DNA of 38,100 bases, taken from contig JAHXIV010000050.1 in NCBI GenBank assembly GCA_025655455.1, positions 1 to 38,100 of the forward strand, given 5' to 3'. Source of the stretch: a gamma proteobacterium symbiont of Taylorina sp. GTDB lineage: Bacteria > Pseudomonadota > Gammaproteobacteria > GRL18. This document shows, piece after piece, positions 17,758-27,835 of this stretch. The position numbers and the translations under genes are program-made. Under the pieces are notes generated by a model that had not been told where the DNA came from, did not search any database, and was given only the letters and a program-made list of their open reading frames with translations. Positions within the stretch are counted from its first letter, which is position 1; each line of letters begins with the position of its first letter.

Positions 17758-19803
17758 TTATCTTACTGATAAAGTTTCATTCATAATTTTAGGTGTGATA
17801 AAAATAATCAATTCCTGCTTGGCCGTTTTATTGCTGTTGACTCTGAAAGCCTGGCCGATCACAGGGATATCACCAAGGACTGGTATGCCATCAACACTTT
17901 CAGTATGATTACTTTCATAAATACCACCCAATACTACTGTATCACCATTATCAACCAGAACTGAAGTTTGAATTTCCCTGGTATCAATTCCAGTTTCACC
18001 ATTGTATTCTGCTCCAGGAGAATCCTTATTAATTTTAAGAGCCATATTAACTTTGTTGCCAGGGATAATCAGCGGTGTCACTTGCAGACTTAATACCGCA
18101 TCTTTAAACTCTGTTGTGACTGTATTATCAGATACTGTCTGGTATGGAATTTGTGTTCCTGATTTAATGGTTGCCGGAGTGCCATTAGTCGTAACCACTC
18201 TGGGGCTGGATATCACCTCTATATTATTTTCAACCTGAGAGGCAGAAATTTCAAGACCTAATAGATAATTATCATTTAATAAACCAAAAGTCATAGCCAG
18301 TACGTTTTTAGCTGGATTACCTAAGTCAACATTAGTACCAACGACATTGCCATCATTAGCCTTGAAGTAACTCCAGTTTAAACCTAAATCCTTTGTAAAA
18401 GTATCTGTTGCAATAACCACACGTGAATCAATCAGCACCTGTTGTGTAGGTGTATCAATTTCCTCAATTAATTTTCTTATTTGAGCAATATTATAAGCAG
18501 GTGCATTAATAATGAGCTTATTGGTGCGATCATCACCCACAATTTTTACTCTTAATGAAGAGAATGCAGCTCCTTCCACACCAGTAGCACCTGCGTCACT
18601 GTCTCCAGCGGTATTCTTATTATTTCTGCCACCATCTTCAGCAAGTTGAGACAATAGATCAACTACCGTGGTTGCAGGCACATATTGCAGTTGAATGGTT
18701 TCTGTAATGCGTGGTGCCAGATCCGCAATTTGCTTTTTAGATTCCAGCTCCTGTTTCTCTATAGCAGCCAGTTCTTCCGCAGGTGCTACGCGCATGACAT
18801 TACCTTCTTCACGCATGCCTAAGCCCTTGGTCTTTAAAATAATATCTAAAGCTTGATCCCATGGTACATTTTTTAATCTTAAGGTGATGCTGCCATTAAC
18901 AGTATCACTGGTCACCATATTTTTTCCTGTGAAGTCAGCAATTAACTGAAGGACGGCTCGAACTTCAATATCCTGGAAGTTGAGTGATAATTTCTCACCG
19001 GTAAAACCAAATTTTGCTTTTTGCCTTGCTTGCTTTTCTTCTTTGGTTAAGCCCTTAACTTCAATGGTAAATGTTTTTCCTGATTGATAACCAAGATGTT
19101 CAAACTCTCCCTTGGTTTCTATTAACATCTTAATTTTTTTTCCAGAGGTAAATGTGTCAACAAAAGAAACCGGGGTATTAAAATCTTTAACATCCAGACG
19201 TCGTTCAAGATCTCCGGGTAAACTGACGCCTTCAATTTCAACCACCAGTTTTTCAAACTCCTGTTTCATATTGACATTATTGGGTTGTTCTGAAAAAGTT
19301 AAAATAATATTACCTTCATTATCGCCACCCAGTCTAAAGTCAATATTTTTAATGATACTTTGACCGGAAGAAACGATTGGGGAACCACCGGAGCCTTCAT
19401 TTAAAGTGATAATGATATCGTTACCATTGACTTTAGTGGCATAACTGGTCAGAGAGACCAAGTTAAGAACAACACGGGAACGCTCGCCGGATGAAACCGA
19501 GGCAATGCTGCGTACCAGACCAATGCCTATTTTATGACGCTTTTTTGCCAGCGCCAGTTCAGTATCAGGTAAATCCAGTGCAATACGAGCAGGGGTATCA
19601 ATGGTAAATACTTTGGGATTCGGTGCGGCTGCACTGAAATGCAGAACAACCTGAACCTTGTTTCCCGGAATGGATGCAAAGGAAATATCTTCAAGCTGAT
19701 TGCGTGCGTGTGCAGCACTTGCAAAGCAAATAGTGACGATGCAAGAGGATAATATCCATAATGCCATGGCAGATAGTTGTTGAGTCATTATTTTTTTGTT
19801 CAT
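17758..19803 (-). CDS. pilQ: Type IV pilus secretin PilQ
   Basis: PilQ is the outer-membrane ring through which the type IV pilus passes. The 681-residue protein has a signal peptide (about 1-33, cleavage after AHA), two N-terminal AMIN-like peptidoglycan-binding regions, an STN/N0 domain (LSLNFQDIEVRAVLQLIADF region), an N1 secretin repeat (ETIQLQYVPATTVVDLL) and the C-terminal secretin domain (VISSPRVVTTNGTPATIKSG, then PVLGDIPVIGQAF). It ends the pilM-N-O-P-Q order. It is separated from pilP by 195 nt containing a structured repeat and followed by a hairpin, so its expression may be adjusted apart from pilMNOP. The ATG gives the best signal peptide; its Shine-Dalgarno is weak. Confidence 0.97.
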   Translation of the reverse strand: MNKKIMTQQLSAMALWILSSCIVTICFASAAHARNQLEDISFASIPGNKVQVVLHFSAAAPNPKVFTIDTPARIALDLPDTELALAKKRHKIGIGLVRSIASVSSGERSRVVLNLVSLTSYATKVNGNDIIITLNEGSGGSPIVSSGQSIIKNIDFRLGGDNEGNIILTFSEQPNNVNMKQEFEKLVVEIEGVSLPGDLERRLDVKDFNTPVSFVDTFTSGKKIKMLIETKGEFEHLGYQSGKTFTIEVKGLTKEEKQARQKAKFGFTGEKLSLNFQDIEVRAVLQLIADFTGKNMVTSDTVNGSITLRLKNVPWDQALDIILKTKGLGMREEGNVMRVAPAEELAAIEKQELESKKQIADLAPRITETIQLQYVPATTVVDLLSQLAEDGGRNNKNTAGDSDAGATGVEGAAFSSLRVKIVGDDRTNKLIINAPAYNIAQIRKLIEEIDTPTQQVLIDSRVVIATDTFTKDLGLNWSYFKANDGNVVGTNVDLGNPAKNVLAMTFGLLNDNYLLGLEISASQVENNIEVISSPRVVTTNGTPATIKSGTQIPYQTVSDNTVTTEFKDAVLSLQVTPLIIPGNKVNMALKINKDSPGAEYNGETGIDTREIQTSVLVDNGDTVVLGGIYESNHTESVDGIPVLGDIPVIGQAFRVNSNKTAKQELIIFITPKIMNETLSVR

Positions 19804-19855
19804 AATATTTTCTCTGATATTTCCAGACCATTCTTCTAAGTAACTTAAATTTTTT

Positions 19856-19924
19856 CACCTTTATTATGTAGTTGTTATTAGACTACAAAATAATGGTGGC
19901 CAAATTCAAGTTTGGCTAAGGGCT
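19856..19924 (-). repeat. Intergenic element, copy B: conserved head plus 17-bp imperfect hairpin
   Basis: Read on the minus strand from 19924, the head matches copy A (1327-1358) at 29 of 32 positions and runs into a hairpin: 19898-19882 pairs with 19872-19856 at 15 of 17 positions, loop 9 nt. The stem sequence differs from that of copy A, but pairing is kept and both stems start with CACC and end with GGTG. It ends 52 nt before the pilQ start, in the same orientation as the operon. The rest of the 195-nt pilP-pilQ spacer is AT-rich, with AACTCTTTA twice, 15 nt apart, soon after the pilP stop. Confidence 0.7.
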
Positions 19925-19998
19925 TTTCAACAAAATCGGTTTTATACACAATTTGTTAGTAAAGAGTTTGTTATAAAGAGTTACTTGTTGTTAGAATC

Positions 19999-20514
19999 TT
20001 ATTCACTGATTGCAATAGAAGCATTTTGCTCCTCCCAGCCGCCTTTTCTATCTGGTATTAGTTCAACCAGGACAATGTCTTCTTCGCTAATGGCAATGAC
20101 TTTGCCATAGTTTTTACCCATATAATGTCCGATAGAAACACGATGTAATAAACCATCAGGGTCTTTAATCAGCACCCATTCACTTTTGTCCTGAGCTAAG
20201 CTGCCAACCATTCTCAAACTATCTAATGAAAAATCTTCTAATGGCTCTCTGGGACGAGTCTCATCTGGTTTTGGGCCTTGATATGGGCCACTCAATTCTT
20301 CAATATCAACCACTGGCTTAAAAGGATCTCGTATATCCTGTGCAGCATAAGCATAAGGGGGTTGACTTTTAAATTCAGGTAAAGGATCAACTCGTCCTTT
20401 ATAGGTGGCTTTAGTCTTACTGACATAGCTTTGCAGGTCACCTATATCCTTATTAACACAGGCAACGAGCATGAAAATAATTATTAATAAAAATGTTTTT
20501 TTTACCCAAATCAT
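19999..20514 (-). CDS. pilP: Type IV pilus assembly lipoprotein PilP
   Basis: PilP is an inner-membrane lipoprotein that joins the PilN-PilO dimer to the secretin PilQ. I take the start at the ATG at 20514, because it gives a clean lipoprotein signal (MIWVKKTFLLIIIFMLVAC, acylated Cys at 19) and has GGAAA upstream. A longer reading to 20565 would put 17 extra residues in front and lacks a ribosome site. The 171-residue product then has a proline-rich linker, RDPFKP and PLEDFSLDSLRMVGSL, the conserved start of the C-terminal beta-sandwich domain. It is 82 nt after pilO. Confidence 0.93.
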   Translation of the reverse strand: MIWVKKTFLLIIIFMLVACVNKDIGDLQSYVSKTKATYKGRVDPLPEFKSQPPYAYAAQDIRDPFKPVVDIEELSGPYQGPKPDETRPREPLEDFSLDSLRMVGSLAQDKSEWVLIKDPDGLLHRVSIGHYMGKNYGKVIAISEEDIVLVELIPDRKGGWEEQNASIAISE

Positions 20515-20596
20515 CGGCTTTTTCCAAATCAATTGATTATAAGCAGAGCATAACAATGTTAACATATTATTGTTAATCGAACTCTAGCTATAATAT

Positions 20597-21235
20597 CTAG
20601 CGTTTTCTTCTTTTTTTCTTTTTAGGTCTGTTTTCTTCGTCATCGAGATAACGATAGGTTTTTGCAATTAGAGATATTGTTAATTTTTTATCAACATCCT
20701 GTTCTGAATCACCTTTTGTGTTCTTGTTGACGGGTGACATGTTGATATTATGTATAGTCACTATTCGTGGCAAGGCTGCAATTCCCGTAGCAAAACCACC
20801 AAAATCATGATAGGTTCCAGTCACTTTAATACTGACGGGTAATTCTGCGTAAAACTCTTTGCGTGCTTCTCCGGAAGGTTTGAAAAGACTAAATTCCAGA
20901 TTGTTACTCAGCCCTGTCTGTGATATTTCTACCAGTAAATCTGCCACTTCTGCTTTTTGCGGTAACTGTCTTAACATAGAGCCAAAGCGGGTTTCCATCT
21001 CAACCATTTGTGCTCGATAGGCTTCCAGATTAGCAGCTTTGCCCTGCTTATTTTTAAATTCTTTTTTTAACGGTACTTCTTTAGCTTCAACCTGCTCTAA
21101 TTTAGCGATGCTGTCCTGAGTAAAGAAATAAAATCCGGCACCTAAAATTGCAGCAATTGTTATAAAAGCTGCAGACAATCTTAAACCTAAAGGCCAGCCA
21201 CCAATGTTTTCAAAATCTATGTCATTTAAATTCAT
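20597..21235 (-). CDS. pilO: Type IV pilus alignment protein PilO
   Basis: PilO forms a bitopic heterodimer with PilN in the inner membrane, aligning the pilus motor with PilQ. The 212-residue protein has a short cytoplasmic start (MNLNDIDFENIGGWP), one membrane helix (about 19-39), a coiled-coil region and a ferredoxin-like periplasmic domain (ADLLVEISQTGLSNNLEF, then FAELP-like AELPVSIKVTGTYHDFGGF). The C-terminus is strongly basic (PKKKKRRKR), which is unusual and coded by an A/T-homopolymer-rich stretch. It starts 5 nt after the pilN stop, with AAGGAAG upstream. Confidence 0.95.
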   Translation of the reverse strand: MNLNDIDFENIGGWPLGLRLSAAFITIAAILGAGFYFFTQDSIAKLEQVEAKEVPLKKEFKNKQGKAANLEAYRAQMVEMETRFGSMLRQLPQKAEVADLLVEISQTGLSNNLEFSLFKPSGEARKEFYAELPVSIKVTGTYHDFGGFATGIAALPRIVTIHNINMSPVNKNTKGDSEQDVDKKLTISLIAKTYRYLDDEENRPKKKKRRKR

Positions 21236-21240
21236 TGTTA

Positions 21241-21821
21241 TTAGTCTTCCTTATTTTTTTTATCATTAGGAGACGACTGTTTGGAGGTTAGTGTAAACTG
21301 ACTATATCCATCACCATCACCGTCAGCTCCAGCTTTCTTTTTTGCCTGAATTACTTTTAAATTTGGATTGTTCAGCCATTCAGTGCGTTCAATATTTCGC
21401 ATGTAGGCGGATACTCTTGCATTGGATTGTGCAATTCCATTAAATGTTAATATGTTATTTTTTTGTTCCAGTTTAGTGAGATGAGAACCTTCAGGTAAAA
21501 CTTTAACGATTTCATCCAGTAAGTGAACACTATCTGAACGATCACCCTGTAACTTTTGTATTACAGTCATTCTGGAAAGCAGGTCGGCCTTTTTCTTCTC
21601 CAGTAATTTGATCTCGGCTATGGCCTTTTCAACTTTTTTAATTTCACTTTTAAGATAATTGTTGCGAGCATTTTGTTGATCAATCATGGCATTTAACTGC
21701 AGATGAACGGCAAAAACGATGCCTATGCCGATAAAAACAGATACTACCAGCATCACATAAAAGTTTTTTTCAATTTTTTTGCGTCTTTCTTCACGCCAAT
21801 TTAATAGATTAATTCTAGCCA

Positions 21822-21822
<1 letters not shown>
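21241..21822 (-). CDS. pilN: Type IV pilus alignment protein PilN
   Basis: PilN binds PilM through its cytoplasmic N-terminus and PilO in the periplasm. The 193-residue protein begins MARINLLNWREERR, containing the INLLxWR motif that sits in the PilM groove. One membrane helix follows (about 22-43), then a coiled coil rich in Lys/Glu and a small periplasmic domain (EGSHLTKLEQKNNILTFNG). Its ATG overlaps the pilM stop by one base (TAATG), indicating translational coupling. Confidence 0.96.
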
Positions 21823-23245
<1,423 letters not shown>

Positions 23246-25717
23246 ATGCGTCAATTATTGCAACTTTTTTTAACATTTTTGTCATATTTTTTAAGTGTAG
23301 CAATTGCTTCAGTCGTTACTATTACAGCAATCTATTATTACCTTGAACCTCAGTTGCCGGAGGTTGATGTATTAAAAGACGTGCAGCTTCAGGTTCCATT
23401 AAGGGTTTATTCTGCAGATAAACAATTGATAGCTGAATTTGGTGAAATGAAACGTGAACCTGTTATTTATAAAGATATTCCACAACAACTTATTCAGGCC
23501 GTCATTGCAGCAGAAGACGAAAGTTTTTTTAACCACCCCGGTGTTGATTACAAAGGTATTTTGAGGGCTGTTCTTCATTTAATTAAAACCGGAAAAAAAG
23601 GACAGGGCGGTAGTACTATTACTATGCAGGTGGCGCGAAACTTCTTTTTGTCACGAGATAAAACTTATATTCGAAAAGTCAACGAAATCTTTTTATCTCT
23701 CAAAATTGAAAAGGAATTGTCCAAGCAGGCAATCATGCAGCTCTACTTGAATAAGATTTATCTGGGACATCGTTCCTATGGTGTTGCAGCTGCTGCTAAG
23801 GTTTATTATGGCAAATCTCTGAATTCTCTTTCTCTGGAACAGTACGCCATGATAGCAGGATTACCTAAAGCACCCTCAAAATTTAATCCGATTACCAATC
23901 CTGAACGAGCAACAATACGCCGAAATTATGTTTTAGGTCGTATGCGCCAGTTAAATTATATTAGCCAGGCTGATTATGATAAAGCGCATGCCAGTATTGA
24001 CCAGGCTGAAATTCATAATCCTGTTATTGAAGTTGAAGCACCTTATATCGCTGAAATGGTTCGATCCAGAATGATTGAACAATATGGTAAGGAAGCTTAT
24101 AGCGCAGGTTATAACGTTTATACTTCGATCTCATCAGAAATGCAGGCTGCGGCCAATATAGCTATTCGTTCTGCACTAATGAGTTATGAACATCGCCATG
24201 GTTATAAAGGGGGGTTGGGGCATCAGGAATTAACAGGCAGCACACCGATTTTAGAGCTGGTTAATTTATTGGATGATTATGCACCGGTTGGTCATCTTCA
24301 ACCGGCATTGATTACAGATATTATTGCAATATCAGTAGAACAAGATAATAAAAAAACTGAAAATAAAGCAAAGAAAAAGGAGCAAAATCAGCAGCAGGCA
24401 ATAATATTACTTAAAGACGGCAGTACGGCCTCCTTAAAATGGCAGCATATTAAATGGGCCAGGAAATATATTAATGATAAACGTATGGGGCCGGCACTTA
24501 AAAAAATTGAAGACGTATTAAATATTGGCGATATTATTTATGTTGAGCATACCAATAATTCTGCGACAAAAAAATCTGGATATGCATTAGCGCAATTACC
24601 GGAGGCCGGTGGTGCATTAGTTTCTCTCAATCCACAAACTGGCGCAATTAATGCCTTGACGGGTGGCTTTGACTATTACTATTCTAAGTTTAATCGCGTG
24701 ATTCAGGCAAAACGTCAGCCGGGTTCAAATTTTAAACCCTTTATCTATTCTGCCGCTATTAATAAAGGCTATACGGCAGCCACTCTGATTAATGACGCAC
24801 CAGTGGTGTTTAAAGATAGTTATCTGGAAGGATTCTGGAGACCTGATAACTATAGCGGAAAATTTTTTGGGCCGACTCGTCTGCGTAAAGGGCTGATAAA
24901 ATCCAGAAATCTGGTTTCTATTCGTATACTCAGGGATATTGGCATTAATTATGCGATTGATCATGCAAAGTTATTCGGATTTAATTCTTCAGAGTTGCCT
25001 AAAAACCTGTCTCTGGCTCTAGGCAGTGCCACATTGACTCCTATGCAAATTGCCCGTGGATATGCCATTTTAGCCAATGGAGGGCACGACATTTCTCCCT
25101 GGTTTATTGAGCGTATAGAGAATCCACAACATGAGGTAATCTTCATGCAAAAGTATAAAACAGTGTGCAGTGCTAATTATTCAGAGCAAAGCTGTCCGGA
25201 AGATGAAGAGCTACGTGCGCCGCGTGTTGTGGCAGAAGATAATGTTTTTTTAATGACCAGCATTATGCGTGATGTTATTAACTATGGTACCGGAAGAAAA
25301 GCACTTAAACTGGGTCGTAAAGATTTAGCAGGAAAAACAGGAACTACCAATGATCAGTTGGATGCCTGGTTCTCAGGATTTAATGCTCAGGTTATGGCAA
25401 CCGCATGGGTTGGCTTTGATACGCCACGTTCCCTGGGACGTCTGGAGTTCGGGGGAACAGCAGCTTTACCAATGTGGATGAAGTTTATGGAAGTGGCTTT
25501 AAAAGATGTACCGGAACAGGAACTGCGTGTACCGGAAAATATTGTCACAGTAAAAATTGATTCAGACACGGGATTATTAGCTAATTCAAACTCCCAAAAA
25601 ACTCAGTTTGAATATTTTATTGAAGGTACGGAACCAGTGCGATCAGGTATAACTACGGATGCAAATGAAGCTTCTTCTGCTAATGCAAATGAGGCATTAA
25701 GTGAGGAGCTTTTTTAG
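23246..25717 (+). CDS. mrcA: Penicillin-binding protein 1A
   Basis: A bifunctional class A PBP that polymerises and cross-links peptidoglycan in the periplasm. The 823-residue protein has an N-terminal membrane anchor (about 8-30), a GT51 glycosyltransferase domain with EDESFFNHPGVD (catalytic E90) and GGSTITMQVARNFFLS, an OB-like inserted region with a charged low-complexity stretch (around 370-385), and a transpeptidase domain with S494-N-F-K, S553-R-N and K697-T-G. The C-terminus ends in an Ala/Asn/Glu-rich tail. A class A PBP divergent from pilM is the classic gammaproteobacterial arrangement (mrcA/ponA). The ribosome site is weak; no earlier start gives a better signal anchor. Confidence 0.97.
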   Translation: MRQLLQLFLTFLSYFLSVAIASVVTITAIYYYLEPQLPEVDVLKDVQLQVPLRVYSADKQLIAEFGEMKREPVIYKDIPQQLIQAVIAAEDESFFNHPGVDYKGILRAVLHLIKTGKKGQGGSTITMQVARNFFLSRDKTYIRKVNEIFLSLKIEKELSKQAIMQLYLNKIYLGHRSYGVAAAAKVYYGKSLNSLSLEQYAMIAGLPKAPSKFNPITNPERATIRRNYVLGRMRQLNYISQADYDKAHASIDQAEIHNPVIEVEAPYIAEMVRSRMIEQYGKEAYSAGYNVYTSISSEMQAAANIAIRSALMSYEHRHGYKGGLGHQELTGSTPILELVNLLDDYAPVGHLQPALITDIIAISVEQDNKKTENKAKKKEQNQQQAIILLKDGSTASLKWQHIKWARKYINDKRMGPALKKIEDVLNIGDIIYVEHTNNSATKKSGYALAQLPEAGGALVSLNPQTGAINALTGGFDYYYSKFNRVIQAKRQPGSNFKPFIYSAAINKGYTAATLINDAPVVFKDSYLEGFWRPDNYSGKFFGPTRLRKGLIKSRNLVSIRILRDIGINYAIDHAKLFGFNSSELPKNLSLALGSATLTPMQIARGYAILANGGHDISPWFIERIENPQHEVIFMQKYKTVCSANYSEQSCPEDEELRAPRVVAEDNVFLMTSIMRDVINYGTGRKALKLGRKDLAGKTGTTNDQLDAWFSGFNAQVMATAWVGFDTPRSLGRLEFGGTAALPMWMKFMEVALKDVPEQELRVPENIVTVKIDSDTGLLANSNSQKTQFEYFIEGTEPVRSGITTDANEASSANANEALSEELF

Positions 25718-26020
25718 GTTCTTCATATTAGAGCCAAATCAGAAGATAAGAAACAACAACAGCACTTAAGCTCAATAAAATTATCATTTGAAAATAAATT
25801 TTTTACAATTATTGGCAATTGTGAAATTTCGGCTAACGTCCAATTGCACTAATTGATTAGTATTGACAATAATATAATTGCCTTGATATAGCCAAACTGA
25901 GACATTCTAAAACGAAGATGACATGATGCTCATGACTTAACCTGCCATTGAATGAAAGTTTCTCTCTTTTTATCGTTTCCATAAATCGGTAATTATTTCA
26001 GATGTTTATAACGTGAGTTA
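25718..26020. other. Intergenic region after mrcA
   Basis: These 303 nt contain no convincing gene. No clear intrinsic terminator for mrcA is seen. TTGACA (25863-25868) followed after 18 nt by TATAGC (25887-25892) resembles a plus-strand promoter, although no sense gene follows; it would read antisense into the YkgJ-like gene. A small CATGA/TCATG hairpin lies near 25922-25934 and a T/C-rich stretch near 25962-25975. A short RNA is possible but unsupported. Confidence 0.35.
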
Positions 26021-26314
26021 TTACAGACTTTTATTTGAAGAAAGAAAGCTAGTCGGAACATCACTTCCAATGAGTGCTCGTATTTCTCTTTCGGAAGTTA
26101 CATTCCGACAATCGAAATCTCTGCAAACCTGTGGTCTTTCTTTGTGAATGGAACAGCGGCCTTTTTCTAAGTACTGGCAACCATCCACACCTATCAATAT
26201 GCGTGGTACACCAAAGTGTTTGACCTCAACAGGTTCTAATGCTATGACATCATATGATATGCAACAACCGCCATTGCATTCACTACAAGGTGGATGTTCT
26301 TTACGGTCTGTCAT
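26021..26314 (-). CDS. YkgJ-family cysteine-cluster protein
   Basis: A 97-residue protein of the YkgJ/UPF0153 type, predicted to bind zinc or iron through conserved cysteines. It has C10 and C13 followed by C17-C18 (CSECNGGCC), then C46, GRCSIHKERPQVC (C54, C64) and RDFDC (C69), with the family's typical G-x-C-x-I-H then R-P-x-x-C-R-x-F-D-C spacing. The start is placed at 26314, because AAGGAG lies exactly 7 nt upstream; an ATG two codons earlier would be only 1 nt from it. The function is not established; proteins of this family are often near redox or metal genes. It stands alone here. Confidence 0.85.
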   Translation of the reverse strand: MTDRKEHPPCSECNGGCCISYDVIALEPVEVKHFGVPRILIGVDGCQYLEKGRCSIHKERPQVCRDFDCRNVTSEREIRALIGSDVPTSFLSSNKSL

Positions 26315-26534
26315 TTGCATACTCCTTACTATTTTTCTACTTGTATAAGACTACTTTCTCTTTTTCAAATGTTGTATTAAAAATAACAGCGATTCTGAAT
26401 CAATACTTTGCATTCAACCCTTTTGTATGAAGTAATATATTTACATTCTTTTCCACCAGATAGGTGTCTGTCTTCTAGCCCGCTACACAATAGCTCTTTA
26501 TCTATTTGCTCTAATTTTTTTTTATTTTATTTCT

Positions 26535-27193
26535 CTAATATATCAGCTTCCAGCCATAAATGGCTGTCATCCCAAGTGTATAGACGGCAAGAATGAGAAC
26601 ATTTCTTGGATTTCCAGAAAGTTTTGGGGTTTTAATTTGAGATACATTTAAAGCAGTGAGTCCAAGACAACTTGCATAAAGAATTATAGCAAAGGTTCCC
26701 TCATTAAAAACACCTGCAAATAAAAATATAAAAACCAGTATTATATTGTTATTATCAAGAGCGAGTCCGTATAATGTTTTCCACCAGCAAGGCCAAAGGT
26801 ACTAAAATAACTCAGGCGTATTGCAGCACCTGCCACCATTAAAAATGCACCCAGTAAAAATATCGGCTCAAACTTTCCGTAACTTAAAAGAACAACAGCA
26901 GGTGTTACACCATAGCTTACAATATCAATTAAGACATCAAGTTGTCCCCCAAAAGCACTCTGCTCTCCTGTTCTTCCTTTCATCCTTCGGGCAATCAGTC
27001 CATCTGCCCAGTCAAATGCAACTGCCCATATCATACCAATCATTGTTGCGGCGTAAACACCTAAAATACTGTAGTAAATAGCCAATATTGTACAGGCCAG
27101 ACCTGCAAGTGAACAAAGGTTTGGAAGATCTTTGACATAAGAGAGAATAGTGGGTGGCCGTTGTTCTTGTGGTTTTGAGTTTTCTGTTGTCAT
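26535..27193 (-). pseudogene. CDP-alcohol phosphatidyltransferase (PssA-like), frameshifted
   Basis: An integral membrane enzyme of the CDP-alcohol phosphatidyltransferase family, which moves a phospho-alcohol or phosphatidyl group from a CDP-activated donor to an alcohol. The motif is read as DWADGLIARR...GGQLDVLID, i.e. D-x2-D-G-x2-A-R then G-x3-D-x3-D, with a longer middle spacing than most members. Helices before and after are intact. The open frame stops at 26741 after 150 residues, but one base added near 26765-26770 continues in another frame as GLALDNNNIILVFIFLFAGV and on to a stop at 26535, about 219 residues, a normal family length. AAGGA lies 6 nt before the ATG. Either a recent inactivation or a sequence error. 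Substrate unknown; phosphatidylserine synthase-like is the best guess. Confidence 0.8.
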
Positions 27194-27275
27194 TTTATTT
27201 CCTTAATAAATAGTTTTAAATTAATCGATACAAATAGACTATTTATTTTTTAGGTCAGTATTGCTCGCAGTTAAC

Positions 27276-27302
27276 TTGCCAAAAGTCAAAGTGTGGTATA
27301 GT
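27276..27302 (+). promoter_or_regulatory. Candidate promoter for the cytidylyltransferase-like gene
   Basis: TGG-TATAGT (27294-27302) is an extended -10 element, with TTGCCA (27276-27281) only 15 nt upstream as a weak -35. It lies about 40 nt before the ATG at 27342, in the 148-nt divergent gap. The same TGGTATAGT appears before mrcA. Confidence 0.45.
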
Positions 27303-27341
27303 AACAGCACATACAGACAATTCAAAGGCTTCAATTTAGCA

Positions 27342-27769
27342 ATGGTAATCTATACAGTAGGCACTTTTGATTTATTGCATGTGGTCACCTTGCTTTGCTG
27401 GAATATTGCAAAACATTAGGTGATACGGTTGCAGTGGGTGTTGCTTCTGATGAGGTCGTCAAACTTTATAAACCAACAATACCTGTTATTCCTCTTGAGC
27501 AACGAATGGAAATGCTCAAAGCCTTACGGTGTGTTGATATTGTACTTCCTTACCATGAACTTGATTACATCTCAGTTTGTAAGGAAGTAAAAGCAGATAT
27601 TTTTGTTATTGGTGAGGATTGGGGGAGAAAACCTCACAATCAAGGTGTGGAAGACTATTTAAATAGCCAGGGTAAAAAAATTGTTCAGGTTCAATATAAC
27701 CCACGCAACTCGTCTACCCAAATAAAGAAAACGGTTCTTTCTTTGCATAATACGGGCTTAAGAAATTAA
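27342..27769 (+). pseudogene. TagD-like cytidylyltransferase, frameshifted in the HxGH motif
   Basis: The reading from ATG 27342 gives MVIYTVGTFDLLHV and then shifts out of frame. Adding one G at 27383-27384 restores GTFDLLHVGHLALLEYCKTL and joins it to the rest of the protein, ending at 27769 (about 142 residues). The restored protein has the nucleotidylyltransferase HxGH signature, the V-G-V-A-S-D-E-V segment, GEDWG and an S-S-T-x-I-K end, as in glycerol-3-phosphate cytidylyltransferase (TagD) and related enzymes that make CDP-alcohols from CTP. Without the base the HxGH site is split, so the gene as written is non-functional, although a TTG at 27395 could start a fragment without the active site. 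It is divergent from the similarly broken CDP-alcohol phosphatidyltransferase. Confidence 0.82.
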
Positions 27770-27835
27770 TTCTTTATTGGTAACTGATAATTGCAGTTGT
27801 TTTGTAAAACGGTATTTATTCTTACGAAAGACAAC

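Noticed and set aside
26408..26596. 62-codon plus-strand frame
   Set aside because: It overlaps the tail of the frameshifted phosphatidyltransferase, is Ser/Phe-rich and has no ribosome site.
27781..27787. TAACTGA heptamer, known as an intergenic repeat in some large sulfur bacteria
   Set aside because: A single copy with no array; expected by chance in AT-rich DNA.
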